Below are positions 7,023-14,275 of a stretch of 33,856 bases of DNA, piece after piece (position 1 is the first letter of the stretch; each line of letters begins with the position of its first letter). Below the pieces are notes generated by a model. The model did no database searches. It worked only from the letters and a program-made list of their open reading frames with translations, and was not told where the DNA came from. The DNA is from a virus. Both the position numbers and the translations under genes were made by a program. The DNA lies in IMG/VR virus record IMGVR_UViG_3300037089_000776, positions 1 to 33,856 of that record, one strand, 5' to 3'.

Positions 7023-10000
7023 TTAAAGTTTATTGTTTTTAGTGTTTAAATAATCTTCTGGTTTATAACCAAGTAAATGTTTCATTTTATTGAATTGTTC
7101 ATTTACTGGACGCTTTTTAGTCTTCTGTTCATTTTCATTCAATTTTTGGACAGGATTTTTCATTGCAAATACTTTTGTACCATCAGTAAAGAATTTATTT
7201 TCATTCATTGCCTTAACAACATTTTCATTTATATCAACTTTTGATGTATATGTATTACCCATACCTTCAAGACTTAATTTTTGAAGTTTTTCAACTTCTT
7301 TGATATCGGTAATTTCTGTGACTTCTTTTAAATCAAAATCAACTATTTTTTTCTTACCAAGAACATCAAAATATTTACCAGATACCATACCTTCTTTAAG
7401 TCCAACTCTTTCATTCCAGCCAGTTTGTTCTTTGTCAAATTGTACTTTCTTTGCTTTAGTTTGTTCGATTGGTTGTGGGTCTTTGTTATACATAGGTGCT
7501 TTACCTCTGAACTCAAGATTTATTTGACGTTGTTTATAATTTTCATCACCCATATCGGCTTTCATACGGTCTTCAAATCTCTTACCAGGTTCATTATCAT
7601 AAACATAATCTTTTAAGTTAAGTTTATATTTCTTAACTTCTTCAGCTTCTTCTGTAGTCATATTACGTTTTGGAATTTCATCACCTGCATCATTTGCCGA
7701 ATCACCAACATCTTTAAGTGCTTCTCCACTTTTTGCGTCAGTTGCTTTAATTTCACCCTTTTCAAGTTTTTCACCTAATTCATAAGGGTCTTTAACTTCA
7801 GTTTGCTGGTCATTATATTCCAAAGCATTTTCAATATCTACAATTTTCGAAATTGAACTATCTTTCAAATCTTTTTTGAAATTCTTTTTGTTTTCAACAC
7901 CCAGACGGTCTTTGAGAACTAATGCTGACGGTTTTCTGTCTTCTGTCATTTTTTTAAGTTTATCTTGATGAATTGAAAATGCTTTCAATTCGTTATTTAT
8001 TTCTTCCAATAGGTTAGCGGATTCGCTTATGCTACCACCACCACCTGTACTTCTTGCACCCATGTCCACATTCGTACTCTGGTCGCCCGTAGGAACTGCT
8101 TTATTTGACATGGACATTCCATCTGATTGTATCATAGTCTGTGTTTCTTCTTTAACATTATTTTTATCAATACCCATTTCTTCTCTCCATCTGCTGTAAT
8201 CATATACTAAATCGTGTCCAAATCTGTAAACACCAATATCAGTTTTACCATCAGGATATTTAGCATTTACAAACTGCCATTTAATACCATTTAACATAAA
8301 AGGTTCTTCACCACTTCTATCTGATATATATTCTACAACATCATGTAAACTCAAAGTTTCATCAACCTTCTCAGGTAAATTTTTATGTTTTGTCGAAGCA
8401 AAATCATCAGCATCTTTATAACTCATAGAATCTGCTGCTTTTGCTACCTTACCACCAACTTTATTTGGACTTAATTCACCCTTTTGAACAGCATGAACCA
8501 TACCCATAAATCTTTGTTGTGCTTTTGATTTTGATTTTTCATCAAGATTTTTTGATTCCAATTCACCTGTTTTTATTGTATTCATTTCAGTATCCTTATC
8601 AGCTTTATCCCAACCCTTTACAGTATTATTTGTAAAAGCTGAAGTATCATCGACAATAGTATTATCTTCTTTAGCAACACTATTTTTTTTATTAGTTTCT
8701 TTCAAAGTACCGGAAATACCATCATTTTTCAAATTTGGATTATCTTTATGTGGAAAGAAAGAATTTTTCTTTGTCATATCATTATGAAGAATATCTACAT
8801 CTTTGTCTCTCATCAAGTCTACATCTTGGTCAACAAATAACATAGTATTGTCACTAATTTTCTTTTCCTTTGCTTTACGGTCAGAAGATTGTGATATCGG
8901 ACTTACACCCATACCCTTATTACTGTTTGTATGAGTTGATTGATATTCTTTACCAAGTCCTTTATTAAATGAATCATCTTCATTTAATATTTTAATAAAC
9001 TCTTCAAAACCATTAGTTTCTGTTAAATAATTACTTTCCTGAATAATTGTACCACCTTTCCATGCAGGAGTTTTCTTTACTTTAGCTTTACCTTTGACTT
9101 TCATCAAATCACCTGAACCCCACATTGCAGGACCATAATATGGACCACTGCCACTACTATTAGTACCATCCGAACCACCACTACCACCACCAGTACCAGT
9201 TGTTTCATTTAAAATATTACCATCATCATCAATTAAACTTAAATTTCCGTGGTCAGAAACATACCAAGTATTTGGATTGAAATTATTTTTTGCTTTCCAT
9301 TTTTTAATAGCATCGAGAGAATCCCTTGTCTCAATAAATTCACCAACATATTTACCACCACAGGAAACAATTTCTTTATAACCATTTGATTCGATAAAAC
9401 AATCATCCTGTTCAGGTTTATCAGGCATATCTACTTCTTCAGGTTCAGCAACATTCAGAGGTTCATTTTCAGCAACTTTTTTCTTATATCCTAAAGGTGC
9501 AGTATATTGACCTGTACCACCACCAAATGCACTACCCATACCACCTGCGCCACCTCCAGAACCTGTTGTCTCTGCCATACTATTAAGTACTTCAAGATTA
9601 TATCCAATACTTTCAAGTTCAGCTTTTAAATCTGCATATTCTTCAGGTGTTGCCGGACGACTTTCTTTTGCATATTCCGGAGAAGCAGATGTGTGTTGTC
9701 CTACATGTGAATATGCCATTTTATAGTTTCCGTGGTCATCTTCTTCTGGAAAATAAGCAAATAAATCAGGATTTCCAGGGTCTTTTTCATTAACTAAAAA
9801 TTGTACTTTAGTTAATGGTTCATCATTCTCTTTAACCACTGGTTTCAAACCAGTTGGAGCGAGTTTTGTGGGTTTTATATCACTTTTATGTTGCATAGTT
9901 TGTACTCCTGTTTTTTTAAGTTGATTTATACCGCTTTTATCTCTTCTTTTTTTCTCTTTAGGGACTGCTTGTTTATATTTTTGTAAATATTTTGGACTAT

Positions 10001-10325
10001 TGAGAACATAATCATTAAATAACATATTCTGAATAGTTTCATTATAATGATAACCATATTTTTCTTCACCGTTTTCAGCCATTTCTTCATATTTAGCTGA
10101 TAATTTGGGGTCTGAAAAAACCAACGCTTCCATTTTAGCCAAACTGAAAATTTTCTTTTTTAATGACTGTTCAACTTCATTCAATCCATTATCAATTTCA
10201 TATAACATATCAGTAGCTTCACTTAATTTTACGTGTTTTTTATTTATCACATCATTAAATGTTTTTTCATATCCTTTAGATAATTGACTAACAGGTTTTT
10301 GTAATGTTGGTTTAACGTCTGCCAT
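7023..10325 (-). CDS. Large mosaic, mostly disordered phage protein (candidate virion or scaffold protein)
   Basis: The 1100-residue protein is highly charged and mostly low complexity. Small folded modules are separated by Gly-rich linkers (near residues 254-272 and 380-395). One module around residues 170-245 contains FAYFPEED and VGQHTSASPEYA. A second around residues 310-365 contains KNNFNPNTWYVSDHGN. A third near residue 680 contains MLNGIKWQFVNAKYPDGK. The first two resemble small conserved domains I associate with phage proteins, but I cannot name a family. The C-terminus ends FNKMKHLLGYKPEDY. Cysteines are few. Its start overlaps the stop of the 68-residue gene (TAATG), and a strong terminator follows. 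A head-core, scaffold or carrier role is possible but unproven. Confidence 0.8.
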   Translation of the reverse strand: MADVKPTLQKPVSQLSKGYEKTFNDVINKKHVKLSEATDMLYEIDNGLNEVEQSLKKKIFSLAKMEALVFSDPKLSAKYEEMAENGEEKYGYHYNETIQNMLFNDYVLNSPKYLQKYKQAVPKEKKRRDKSGINQLKKTGVQTMQHKSDIKPTKLAPTGLKPVVKENDEPLTKVQFLVNEKDPGNPDLFAYFPEEDDHGNYKMAYSHVGQHTSASPEYAKESRPATPEEYADLKAELESIGYNLEVLNSMAETTGSGGGAGGMGSAFGGGTGQYTAPLGYKKKVAENEPLNVAEPEEVDMPDKPEQDDCFIESNGYKEIVSCGGKYVGEFIETRDSLDAIKKWKAKNNFNPNTWYVSDHGNLSLIDDDGNILNETTGTGGGSGGSDGTNSSGSGPYYGPAMWGSGDLMKVKGKAKVKKTPAWKGGTIIQESNYLTETNGFEEFIKILNEDDSFNKGLGKEYQSTHTNSNKGMGVSPISQSSDRKAKEKKISDNTMLFVDQDVDLMRDKDVDILHNDMTKKNSFFPHKDNPNLKNDGISGTLKETNKKNSVAKEDNTIVDDTSAFTNNTVKGWDKADKDTEMNTIKTGELESKNLDEKSKSKAQQRFMGMVHAVQKGELSPNKVGGKVAKAADSMSYKDADDFASTKHKNLPEKVDETLSLHDVVEYISDRSGEEPFMLNGIKWQFVNAKYPDGKTDIGVYRFGHDLVYDYSRWREEMGIDKNNVKEETQTMIQSDGMSMSNKAVPTGDQSTNVDMGARSTGGGGSISESANLLEEINNELKAFSIHQDKLKKMTEDRKPSALVLKDRLGVENKKNFKKDLKDSSISKIVDIENALEYNDQQTEVKDPYELGEKLEKGEIKATDAKSGEALKDVGDSANDAGDEIPKRNMTTEEAEEVKKYKLNLKDYVYDNEPGKRFEDRMKADMGDENYKQRQINLEFRGKAPMYNKDPQPIEQTKAKKVQFDKEQTGWNERVGLKEGMVSGKYFDVLGKKKIVDFDLKEVTEITDIKEVEKLQKLSLEGMGNTYTSKVDINENVVKAMNENKFFTDGTKVFAMKNPVQKLNENEQKTKKRPVNEQFNKMKHLLGYKPEDYLNTKNNKL

Positions 10326-10531
10326 TATTTTATATCACTTTTCCAAAATTCTCTTTTCTGCCATAATACTTTATAAACAGCTTCCATTGCATTTTTTATC
10401 GTTGAAATAAGTTCATCTCTTGATGCACTATTGCCGTTACGAAGTATTCTTTTTATCTCTTTATCAAGGTTGTCATTAACAAATTTTTTTATTTCACTAT
10501 TAACAACAGCTTTAACATCAGTATTGTCCAT
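10325..10531 (-). CDS. 68-residue helical protein, translation-coupled to the 1100-residue gene
   Basis: No family is recognised. The protein is a charged alpha-helical chain (EIKKFVNDNLDKEIKRIL) with an aromatic C-terminal part (YKVLWQKREFWKSDIK). Its stop TAA shares bases with the ATG of the large gene downstream, so the pair is translationally coupled and the products may act together. The 10-mer AGTATTTATA lies 19 nt before its ATG and makes it the first gene of the unit. Confidence 0.7.
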   Translation of the reverse strand: MDNTDVKAVVNSEIKKFVNDNLDKEIKRILRNGNSASRDELISTIKNAMEAVYKVLWQKREFWKSDIK

Positions 10532-10550
10532 TTTATATTTATCTATCGTT

Positions 10551-10560
10551 TATAAATACT
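10551..10560 (-). promoter_or_regulatory. 10-mer motif AGTATTTATA before the 68-residue gene
   Basis: A perfect copy lies 19 nt before the ATG at 10531 and downstream of two terminator hairpins. It would drive the 68-residue and 1100-residue genes as one unit. Confidence 0.6.
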
Positions 10561-10584
10561 TGGCTAACATGAAAAAATGATTAT

Positions 10585-10624
10585 AAACAAAAAGAACGCA
10601 TATCATAATTAATATGCGTTCTTT
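10585..10624 (-). terminator. Second, 13-bp terminator hairpin after the exported-protein gene
   Basis: A perfect 13-bp stem AAAGAACGCATAT pairs with ATATGCGTTCTTT (10591-10603 with 10612-10624) around an 8-nt loop. On the minus strand the stem itself ends in T and is followed by a T-rich tail. It backs up the smaller hairpin at 10632-10656. Confidence 0.75.
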
Positions 10625-10631
10625 AGAAATA

Positions 10632-10656
10632 ATAAAAAGTCCTCCACTTGCGGAGT
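10632..10656 (-). terminator. First terminator hairpin after the exported-protein gene
   Basis: On the minus strand CTCC and GGAG pair around GCAAGT and are followed by GACTTTTTATT. It starts within ten bases of the stop of the 10664-11158 gene. The stem is short, so it may need the second hairpin. Confidence 0.6.
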
Positions 10657-10663
10657 ATATTAC

Positions 10664-11158
10664 TTAAAACGAGTGTGAAAGAGTTATTAATGGCATAATG
10701 TGACCATTAATATATCCCACACCAGCACCAATAAGTTTATTATATGCGTCAACAGTAATTGCAGCACCAATTTTCACACCTTCAGCACCACCTATTTTAT
10801 ACTCTGTTAATAATAATGCATTTACAGAATAATAACAATATGCATCTTCTGTTGAAAATTTACCATATGATAAACCAAGTCCAGCACTTGTTAATGAAGT
10901 GAGATTTGCTGGTTTATTCGAAAAATCAATAGCAAAAGCTGTTAAAGTAATTACTGGTCTGAATAAAAACTGCATATTTGTTGTAGGAACAGCAAAATTA
11001 GGATTAGCAAATAACGCTTCAGCAAGTTCTTCTTGTTGTTTTTGCATTACACGTTTAATCGAATTACCAAATCCATACCAAGGACTTTGGGTGCTTTGAG
11101 CACTCAAGGTTATTGCAAACATTAATAATACAACAATTGTTAAAATTTTCTTTTTCAT
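10664..11158 (-). CDS. Exported protein with Bacteroidota-type signal peptide, possible outer-membrane barrel
   Basis: The 164-residue precursor starts with three Lys and a hydrophobic core ending ALTLSAQ-like (observed: AITLSAQ), then STQSPWYG, a typical Sec signal peptide for this phylum with cleavage after SAQ or nearby. The mature part alternates hydrophobic and polar residues (FLFRPVITLTAFAIDF, AGLGLSYGKFS, GVKIGAAITVDAYN) and ends in LITLSHSF. A C-terminal Phe is usual for outer-membrane beta-barrels. It may act in lysis, superinfection exclusion or envelope remodelling, but no family is recognised. It is the second gene of a unit starting at 11742 and is followed by two hairpins. Export is well supported; the barrel is inferred. 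Confidence 0.7.
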   Translation of the reverse strand: MKKKILTIVVLLMFAITLSAQSTQSPWYGFGNSIKRVMQKQQEELAEALFANPNFAVPTTNMQFLFRPVITLTAFAIDFSNKPANLTSLTSAGLGLSYGKFSTEDAYCYYSVNALLLTEYKIGGAEGVKIGAAITVDAYNKLIGAGVGYINGHIMPLITLSHSF

Positions 11159-11169
11159 TATTTTAAATA

Positions 11170-11742
11170 TTATTTTTGTAAAACGTTATTTCTCCAATAT
11201 TTATAAAAAATATCAAAATATGATTCAATTTTTTTAATTATTACATCATTATCAGGATTATCAGCAGTAAAATCCGGAAGGTAATTGAATTGAATTCCTG
11301 TAGTCTTTTCATCCGGAGTTACTTTATAAACAAATTGTAAAACACCATCAATTGTACCACCCCAAAAAATCAAATTATCATAGATACTTAACTCAGTGAA
11401 TTTGATATCAACATTCATATCGTTAAAATAATTTCTGAATTTTTCTTCCTCTTCACTTTGGTCAAAATCGGTCTTTTTATTTACTTGTTTATTATCTTCA
11501 GTATCATCAGGAATTGCAGGATTTGCGGGAGTATTATCTGTAGGATTATTAGTTGCTACAACATCTTCATTTAAATCCAATTTACGATGACGAGTTATTT
11601 TAAGCAAATCTCGCATACTCAAATCCTTTGGAATACTATCAAGTACTTCATTAACATTGGCATTATATTTACCATCACGCATTCTTTTCATGAGTATTCT
11701 CATTTGATTCGGAGAAGTTTTATCGTTGATATTGTTTTTCAT
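11170..11742 (-). CDS. Conserved-looking phage protein of unknown function (190 residues)
   Basis: The N-terminal third is basic and helical (MRILMKRMRDGKYNANV). A Thr/Asn/Pro-rich linker with acidic residues (about 65-105) follows. A folded C-terminal domain contains YDNLIFWGGTIDGVLQFVY and ESYFDIFYKYWRNN. It reads like a conserved phage protein of the virion or packaging region, but I cannot name it. The first Met has a 10-mer motif ending 12 nt upstream. The spacing to the next gene (exported protein) is 11 bases, so the two probably share a message. Confidence 0.68.
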   Translation of the reverse strand: MKNNINDKTSPNQMRILMKRMRDGKYNANVNEVLDSIPKDLSMRDLLKITRHRKLDLNEDVVATNNPTDNTPANPAIPDDTEDNKQVNKKTDFDQSEEEEKFRNYFNDMNVDIKFTELSIYDNLIFWGGTIDGVLQFVYKVTPDEKTTGIQFNYLPDFTADNPDNDVIIKKIESYFDIFYKYWRNNVLQK

Positions 11743-11754
11743 ACTATTTTTTTC

Positions 11755-11764
11755 TATAAATACT
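11755..11764 (-). promoter_or_regulatory. 10-mer motif AGTATTTATA overlapping the amidase-like stop codon
   Basis: The minus strand reads TAAGTATTTATA, so the last A of the upstream stop TAA is also the first base of the motif. It lies 12 nt before the ATG at 11742. Confidence 0.6.
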
Positions 11765-12375
11765 TACAATTCTTTTTGTAGCATTTCATTAAATTTTGAA
11801 ATATTAAATAATGGATTAATATCACTACTGTCTTCAATATAATTACTGCGAAAGACAATACCTCTGAATTTTTGTGTATCTTTATGATAATCATGAAATT
11901 CAATACAAGTTCTTAATATACCAAAATCATCACAAAGCCTTCTGCATAATAAAGCAGTATTTTCAATTTGTTCCTCAGTAAATTTTTCCCAATAATTATA
12001 TCCACGCCATTCTTTTTCTTCAATATTTTGTGGTTCACAAACTTCATTTAGCCAATTAATATACTTATTATTGGGAGCAACAAATAATGCTCCCATATTT
12101 TCCAGTACAATTGAAATTGATTTTTTATCAGCTTCTTTATCACCAAGAAAATCTGAATGATATTTGGGGTCAAAATGTTGATAAATTTCACCTGTCCTTG
12201 AAACTGTGAAAGTATTCCACTTTTTAGTTTTATGATAATCCTTATTTTGTAACCTGATAATATGATTACCATCTTTTCTCAAACTTGTTGCTAAAATAAT
12301 CTGGGTTTTAGCTATTTGAGTTTTATAGTGACTTTTCTCATCAGTTTTATATTTATCACTGTCTATGCGCAACAT
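11764..12375 (-). CDS. N-acetylmuramoyl-L-alanine amidase-like protein (Amidase_2 fold)
   Basis: The 203-residue protein follows the layout of Amidase_2/PGRP enzymes, which cut the bond between N-acetylmuramic acid and L-alanine. After a KTQIILATS strand come WNTFTVSRTGEIYQHFDP and SISIVLENMG. A C-terminal part has CIEFHDYHKD, then FRGIVFRSNY and DINPLFN. In the standard family the first zinc ligand is a His in the IVLHxT strand; here that position is Ala. A nearby His (GNHI) may substitute. The second zinc His could be one of the two in FHDYH. It has no signal peptide. With the GH25 enzyme it would give the phage a second peptidoglycan-directed protein, either for lysis or in the virion. Activity is uncertain. 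Confidence 0.6.
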   Translation of the reverse strand: MLRIDSDKYKTDEKSHYKTQIAKTQIILATSLRKDGNHIIRLQNKDYHKTKKWNTFTVSRTGEIYQHFDPKYHSDFLGDKEADKKSISIVLENMGALFVAPNNKYINWLNEVCEPQNIEEKEWRGYNYWEKFTEEQIENTALLCRRLCDDFGILRTCIEFHDYHKDTQKFRGIVFRSNYIEDSSDINPLFNISKFNEMLQKEL

Positions 12376-12378
12376 AAT

Positions 12379-12819
12379 TTAAACATATTTAACTTCAATT
12401 CCACATTCATTAAATAATTCTTCTGCAATTCTCCAACTTTCACCCCATTTTTCATTATTAAAATCAGGTTTAGTACAAACAACTCTTTTAATACCTGATT
12501 GTATTATTGCTCTGGCACAATCTACACAAGGATATAATTGCATGTATATTGTGGCATTTCTTGTTGAATCACCCTTTTCTGCTGCCGAATAAATTGCATT
12601 TCTTTCTGCATGTTCAGTATATAAATACTTCTTATCTTTTTCATACCTACTTTCAATAGAATCATCAGCACCAATTACAAACCCATTATAACCCGTTGAA
12701 ATTATTCTGTTGGAATCATTAACAATTACTGCTCCAACCTTCGTGGTTTTATCTTTTGACCAACCAGAAATGTGTTTTGCTAAGTCAATAAATTTTAAAT
12801 CCCATTTTTCTGTACTCAT
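12379..12819 (-). CDS. Deoxycytidylate (dCMP) deaminase
   Basis: This zinc-dependent enzyme turns dCMP into dUMP and so feeds thymidylate synthesis during phage replication. The 146-residue chain has the zinc-site HAE (H70, E72) in TEHAERNAIY and the PCVDC motif (C98, C101). A substrate-side TGYNGFVIGADD loop typical of the dCMP deaminase group is also present. Length is normal for the family. It begins eight bases after the GIY-YIG endonuclease gene ends and is followed after three bases by the amidase-like gene. The matching motif copy inside this gene (12620-12629) codes KYLYT and is probably chance. Confidence 0.92.
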   Translation of the reverse strand: MSTEKWDLKFIDLAKHISGWSKDKTTKVGAVIVNDSNRIISTGYNGFVIGADDSIESRYEKDKKYLYTEHAERNAIYSAAEKGDSTRNATIYMQLYPCVDCARAIIQSGIKRVVCTKPDFNNEKWGESWRIAEELFNECGIEVKYV

Positions 12820-12826
12820 AATTTAT

Positions 12827-13723
12827 TTATTTAAAAATTTCATTTAACCAATTATTTCTTAAAGCATTATGATATGCACCACCATATTTTTTGGAAAATT
12901 CTGTTTTTGTTTTACAATCTTTTGCTGCTAACAAACATTTATCATATGTCCAATATATTATATTATATGGTAATTTATACATATGCTCAGATATAATATC
13001 AATCCATTTATTTTTCACTGCAGTACTATATCCAACAGAACATTTTTCTTTAAATTCTTTTTTAGTTAAATATTTTAATGCTTCATTTTTACATTTATCA
13101 AAAGTCCAAAAAATTTCTCGTTTGGGTTTTTCCATATGAGAACAAATATCGTTTAGCCATTTATTTTTTTGTGCTGAATTATATGCACTACCAGAATTAA
13201 TTCTAAACTCATTTTTGAATTTATACTTTAATGCTTCTGTTTGACATTTATCATATGTCCAAATTAAATTATTTCCACCAATACCGCCAGTTTTTGCTTT
13301 ATTAAGTATACACCAACTATTATTTTTATATTCTTCAACATATTTACCTTCTAACATTATTGCTTCATCAACAAAAATATACTCTGTTAGTTGTTTAAAT
13401 TTGGGTATTAAACCAGTTTTATCAATATATTCAGTTACCGCATCCTTATTATCATTTTTTCTCCACATCATTCTATTTTGAATATTATAAGTTAATCCAA
13501 CATATACATGTTTATCCGAAAATTCATAGGAATAAACACATTTATGTTTTTTATTTCCCAATCTTATCATATGCAAACAAATATCATTTAAAAATTTACC
13601 CTTTCTTGCACTAATATATGCACTTGGATATCTTAATTTAAATTCACTTCTTGATGTACATTTTATTGATTCAGCATAGCAATTCTTTTTATTCCAATAA
13701 TTTCTATTTTTTCTTTTTTTCAT
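12827..13723 (-). CDS. GIY-YIG homing endonuclease with flanking DNA-recognition repeats
   Basis: Residues about 60-150 form a GIY-YIG nuclease: CVYSYEF for the GIY strand, YVGLT for the YIG strand, Arg in NIQNRMMW and the catalytic Glu in LEGKYVEEY. One repeat lies before it and three lie after it. Each resembles WTYDKCxxEALKY, then EF and AYxxAxKNxWLNDI, of about 45 residues. These are probably helical DNA-reading units that give a long recognition site. Free-standing enzymes of this kind promote their own transfer between phages. It has its own 10-mer motif and ends eight bases before the deaminase gene. The nuclease residues are intact. Confidence 0.85.
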   Translation of the reverse strand: MKKRKNRNYWNKKNCYAESIKCTSRSEFKLRYPSAYISARKGKFLNDICLHMIRLGNKKHKCVYSYEFSDKHVYVGLTYNIQNRMMWRKNDNKDAVTEYIDKTGLIPKFKQLTEYIFVDEAIMLEGKYVEEYKNNSWCILNKAKTGGIGGNNLIWTYDKCQTEALKYKFKNEFRINSGSAYNSAQKNKWLNDICSHMEKPKREIFWTFDKCKNEALKYLTKKEFKEKCSVGYSTAVKNKWIDIISEHMYKLPYNIIYWTYDKCLLAAKDCKTKTEFSKKYGGAYHNALRNNWLNEIFK

Positions 13724-13738
13724 AATATCTATTTTAAT

Positions 13739-13748
13739 AATAAATACT
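13739..13748 (-). promoter_or_regulatory. 10-mer motif AGTATTTATT before the GIY-YIG endonuclease gene
   Basis: The motif lies 15 nt before the ATG at 13723, in the 57-base gap after the 13781-13993 gene. It would drive the endonuclease and probably the deaminase and amidase-like genes behind it. Confidence 0.58.
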
Positions 13749-13780
13749 ATGTTTTTTTAATTTTCTTACTTCTATAAAAA

Positions 13781-13993
13781 TTATCTTAAAACAAAAAGTC
13801 GATGCTTAACCATTTTTTTTGCTTTTTCAATTAAATCTTCCAAATCTTCCCTGTCATCATCGTTTGCGAAAATATCATCTGCATCCATTTTGCTTAATTT
13901 ATCAACAATTTTCAAAGAATCTTTGAGAAGTGTTGCTTTTTCATGGTCTTCAGCAAGTTGTTTTTGCTGTTCTTTACTAATTGGTGTTGCCAT
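13781..13993 (-). CDS. 70-residue acidic helical protein
   Basis: No family is recognised. It is a charged helical chain with an acidic middle (DADDIFANDDDREDLEDL) and a basic end (KAKKMVKHRLFVLR). It starts two bases after the stop of the 83-residue gene, so the two form a pair read from the motif at 14264-14273. It has no membrane or export signal. Confidence 0.62.
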   Translation of the reverse strand: MATPISKEQQKQLAEDHEKATLLKDSLKIVDKLSKMDADDIFANDDDREDLEDLIEKAKKMVKHRLFVLR

Positions 13994-13995
13994 AA

Positions 13996-14247
13996 TTATT
14001 TAATTTTTTCAAATGCTTCAATTACCCAACCAACTACTAAATCTTCTGTAAATGCGGGTCTTGTTGGGTCGGGCACGCATTGCCATGTTGATAAAGAATG
14101 ACTAAATTTTTTATCGTTTTTTTCAAACACAACGGTATGACCATCTACACCAAGAAATTCAATGCCGTGTTGTTTAAGTCTGTTAACCATTCTGGTATAA
14201 CAAGCCAAATCACGTTCAAAATTGGGGTTTAAATCATATACATTCAT
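13996..14247 (-). CDS. 83-residue protein of unknown function
   Basis: The chain begins MNVYDLNPNFERDLACYTRM and looks like a compact alpha/beta protein, with strands around GIEFLGVDGHTVVFEKN and a final helix. I do not recognise a family. It is the first gene of a two-gene unit with the 10-mer motif 16 nt before its ATG. It lies between the SbcCD fusion gene and a mobile endonuclease gene. Confidence 0.65.
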   Translation of the reverse strand: MNVYDLNPNFERDLACYTRMVNRLKQHGIEFLGVDGHTVVFEKNDKKFSHSLSTWQCVPDPTRPAFTEDLVVGWVIEAFEKIK

Positions 14248-14263
14248 ATTATTTTATTGTTTA

Positions 14264-14273
14264 AATAAATACT
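14264..14273 (-). promoter_or_regulatory. 10-mer motif AGTATTTATT before the 83-residue gene
   Basis: The motif begins two bases after the stop codon of the SbcCD fusion gene and ends 16 nt before the ATG at 14247. Confidence 0.58.
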
Positions 14274-14275
14274 AA

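Noticed and set aside
12620-12629. AGTATTTATA copy inside the dCMP deaminase gene
   Set aside because: It codes KYLYT in a conserved part of the enzyme just before HAE, and no gene starts within 200 bases downstream, so I treat it as chance.
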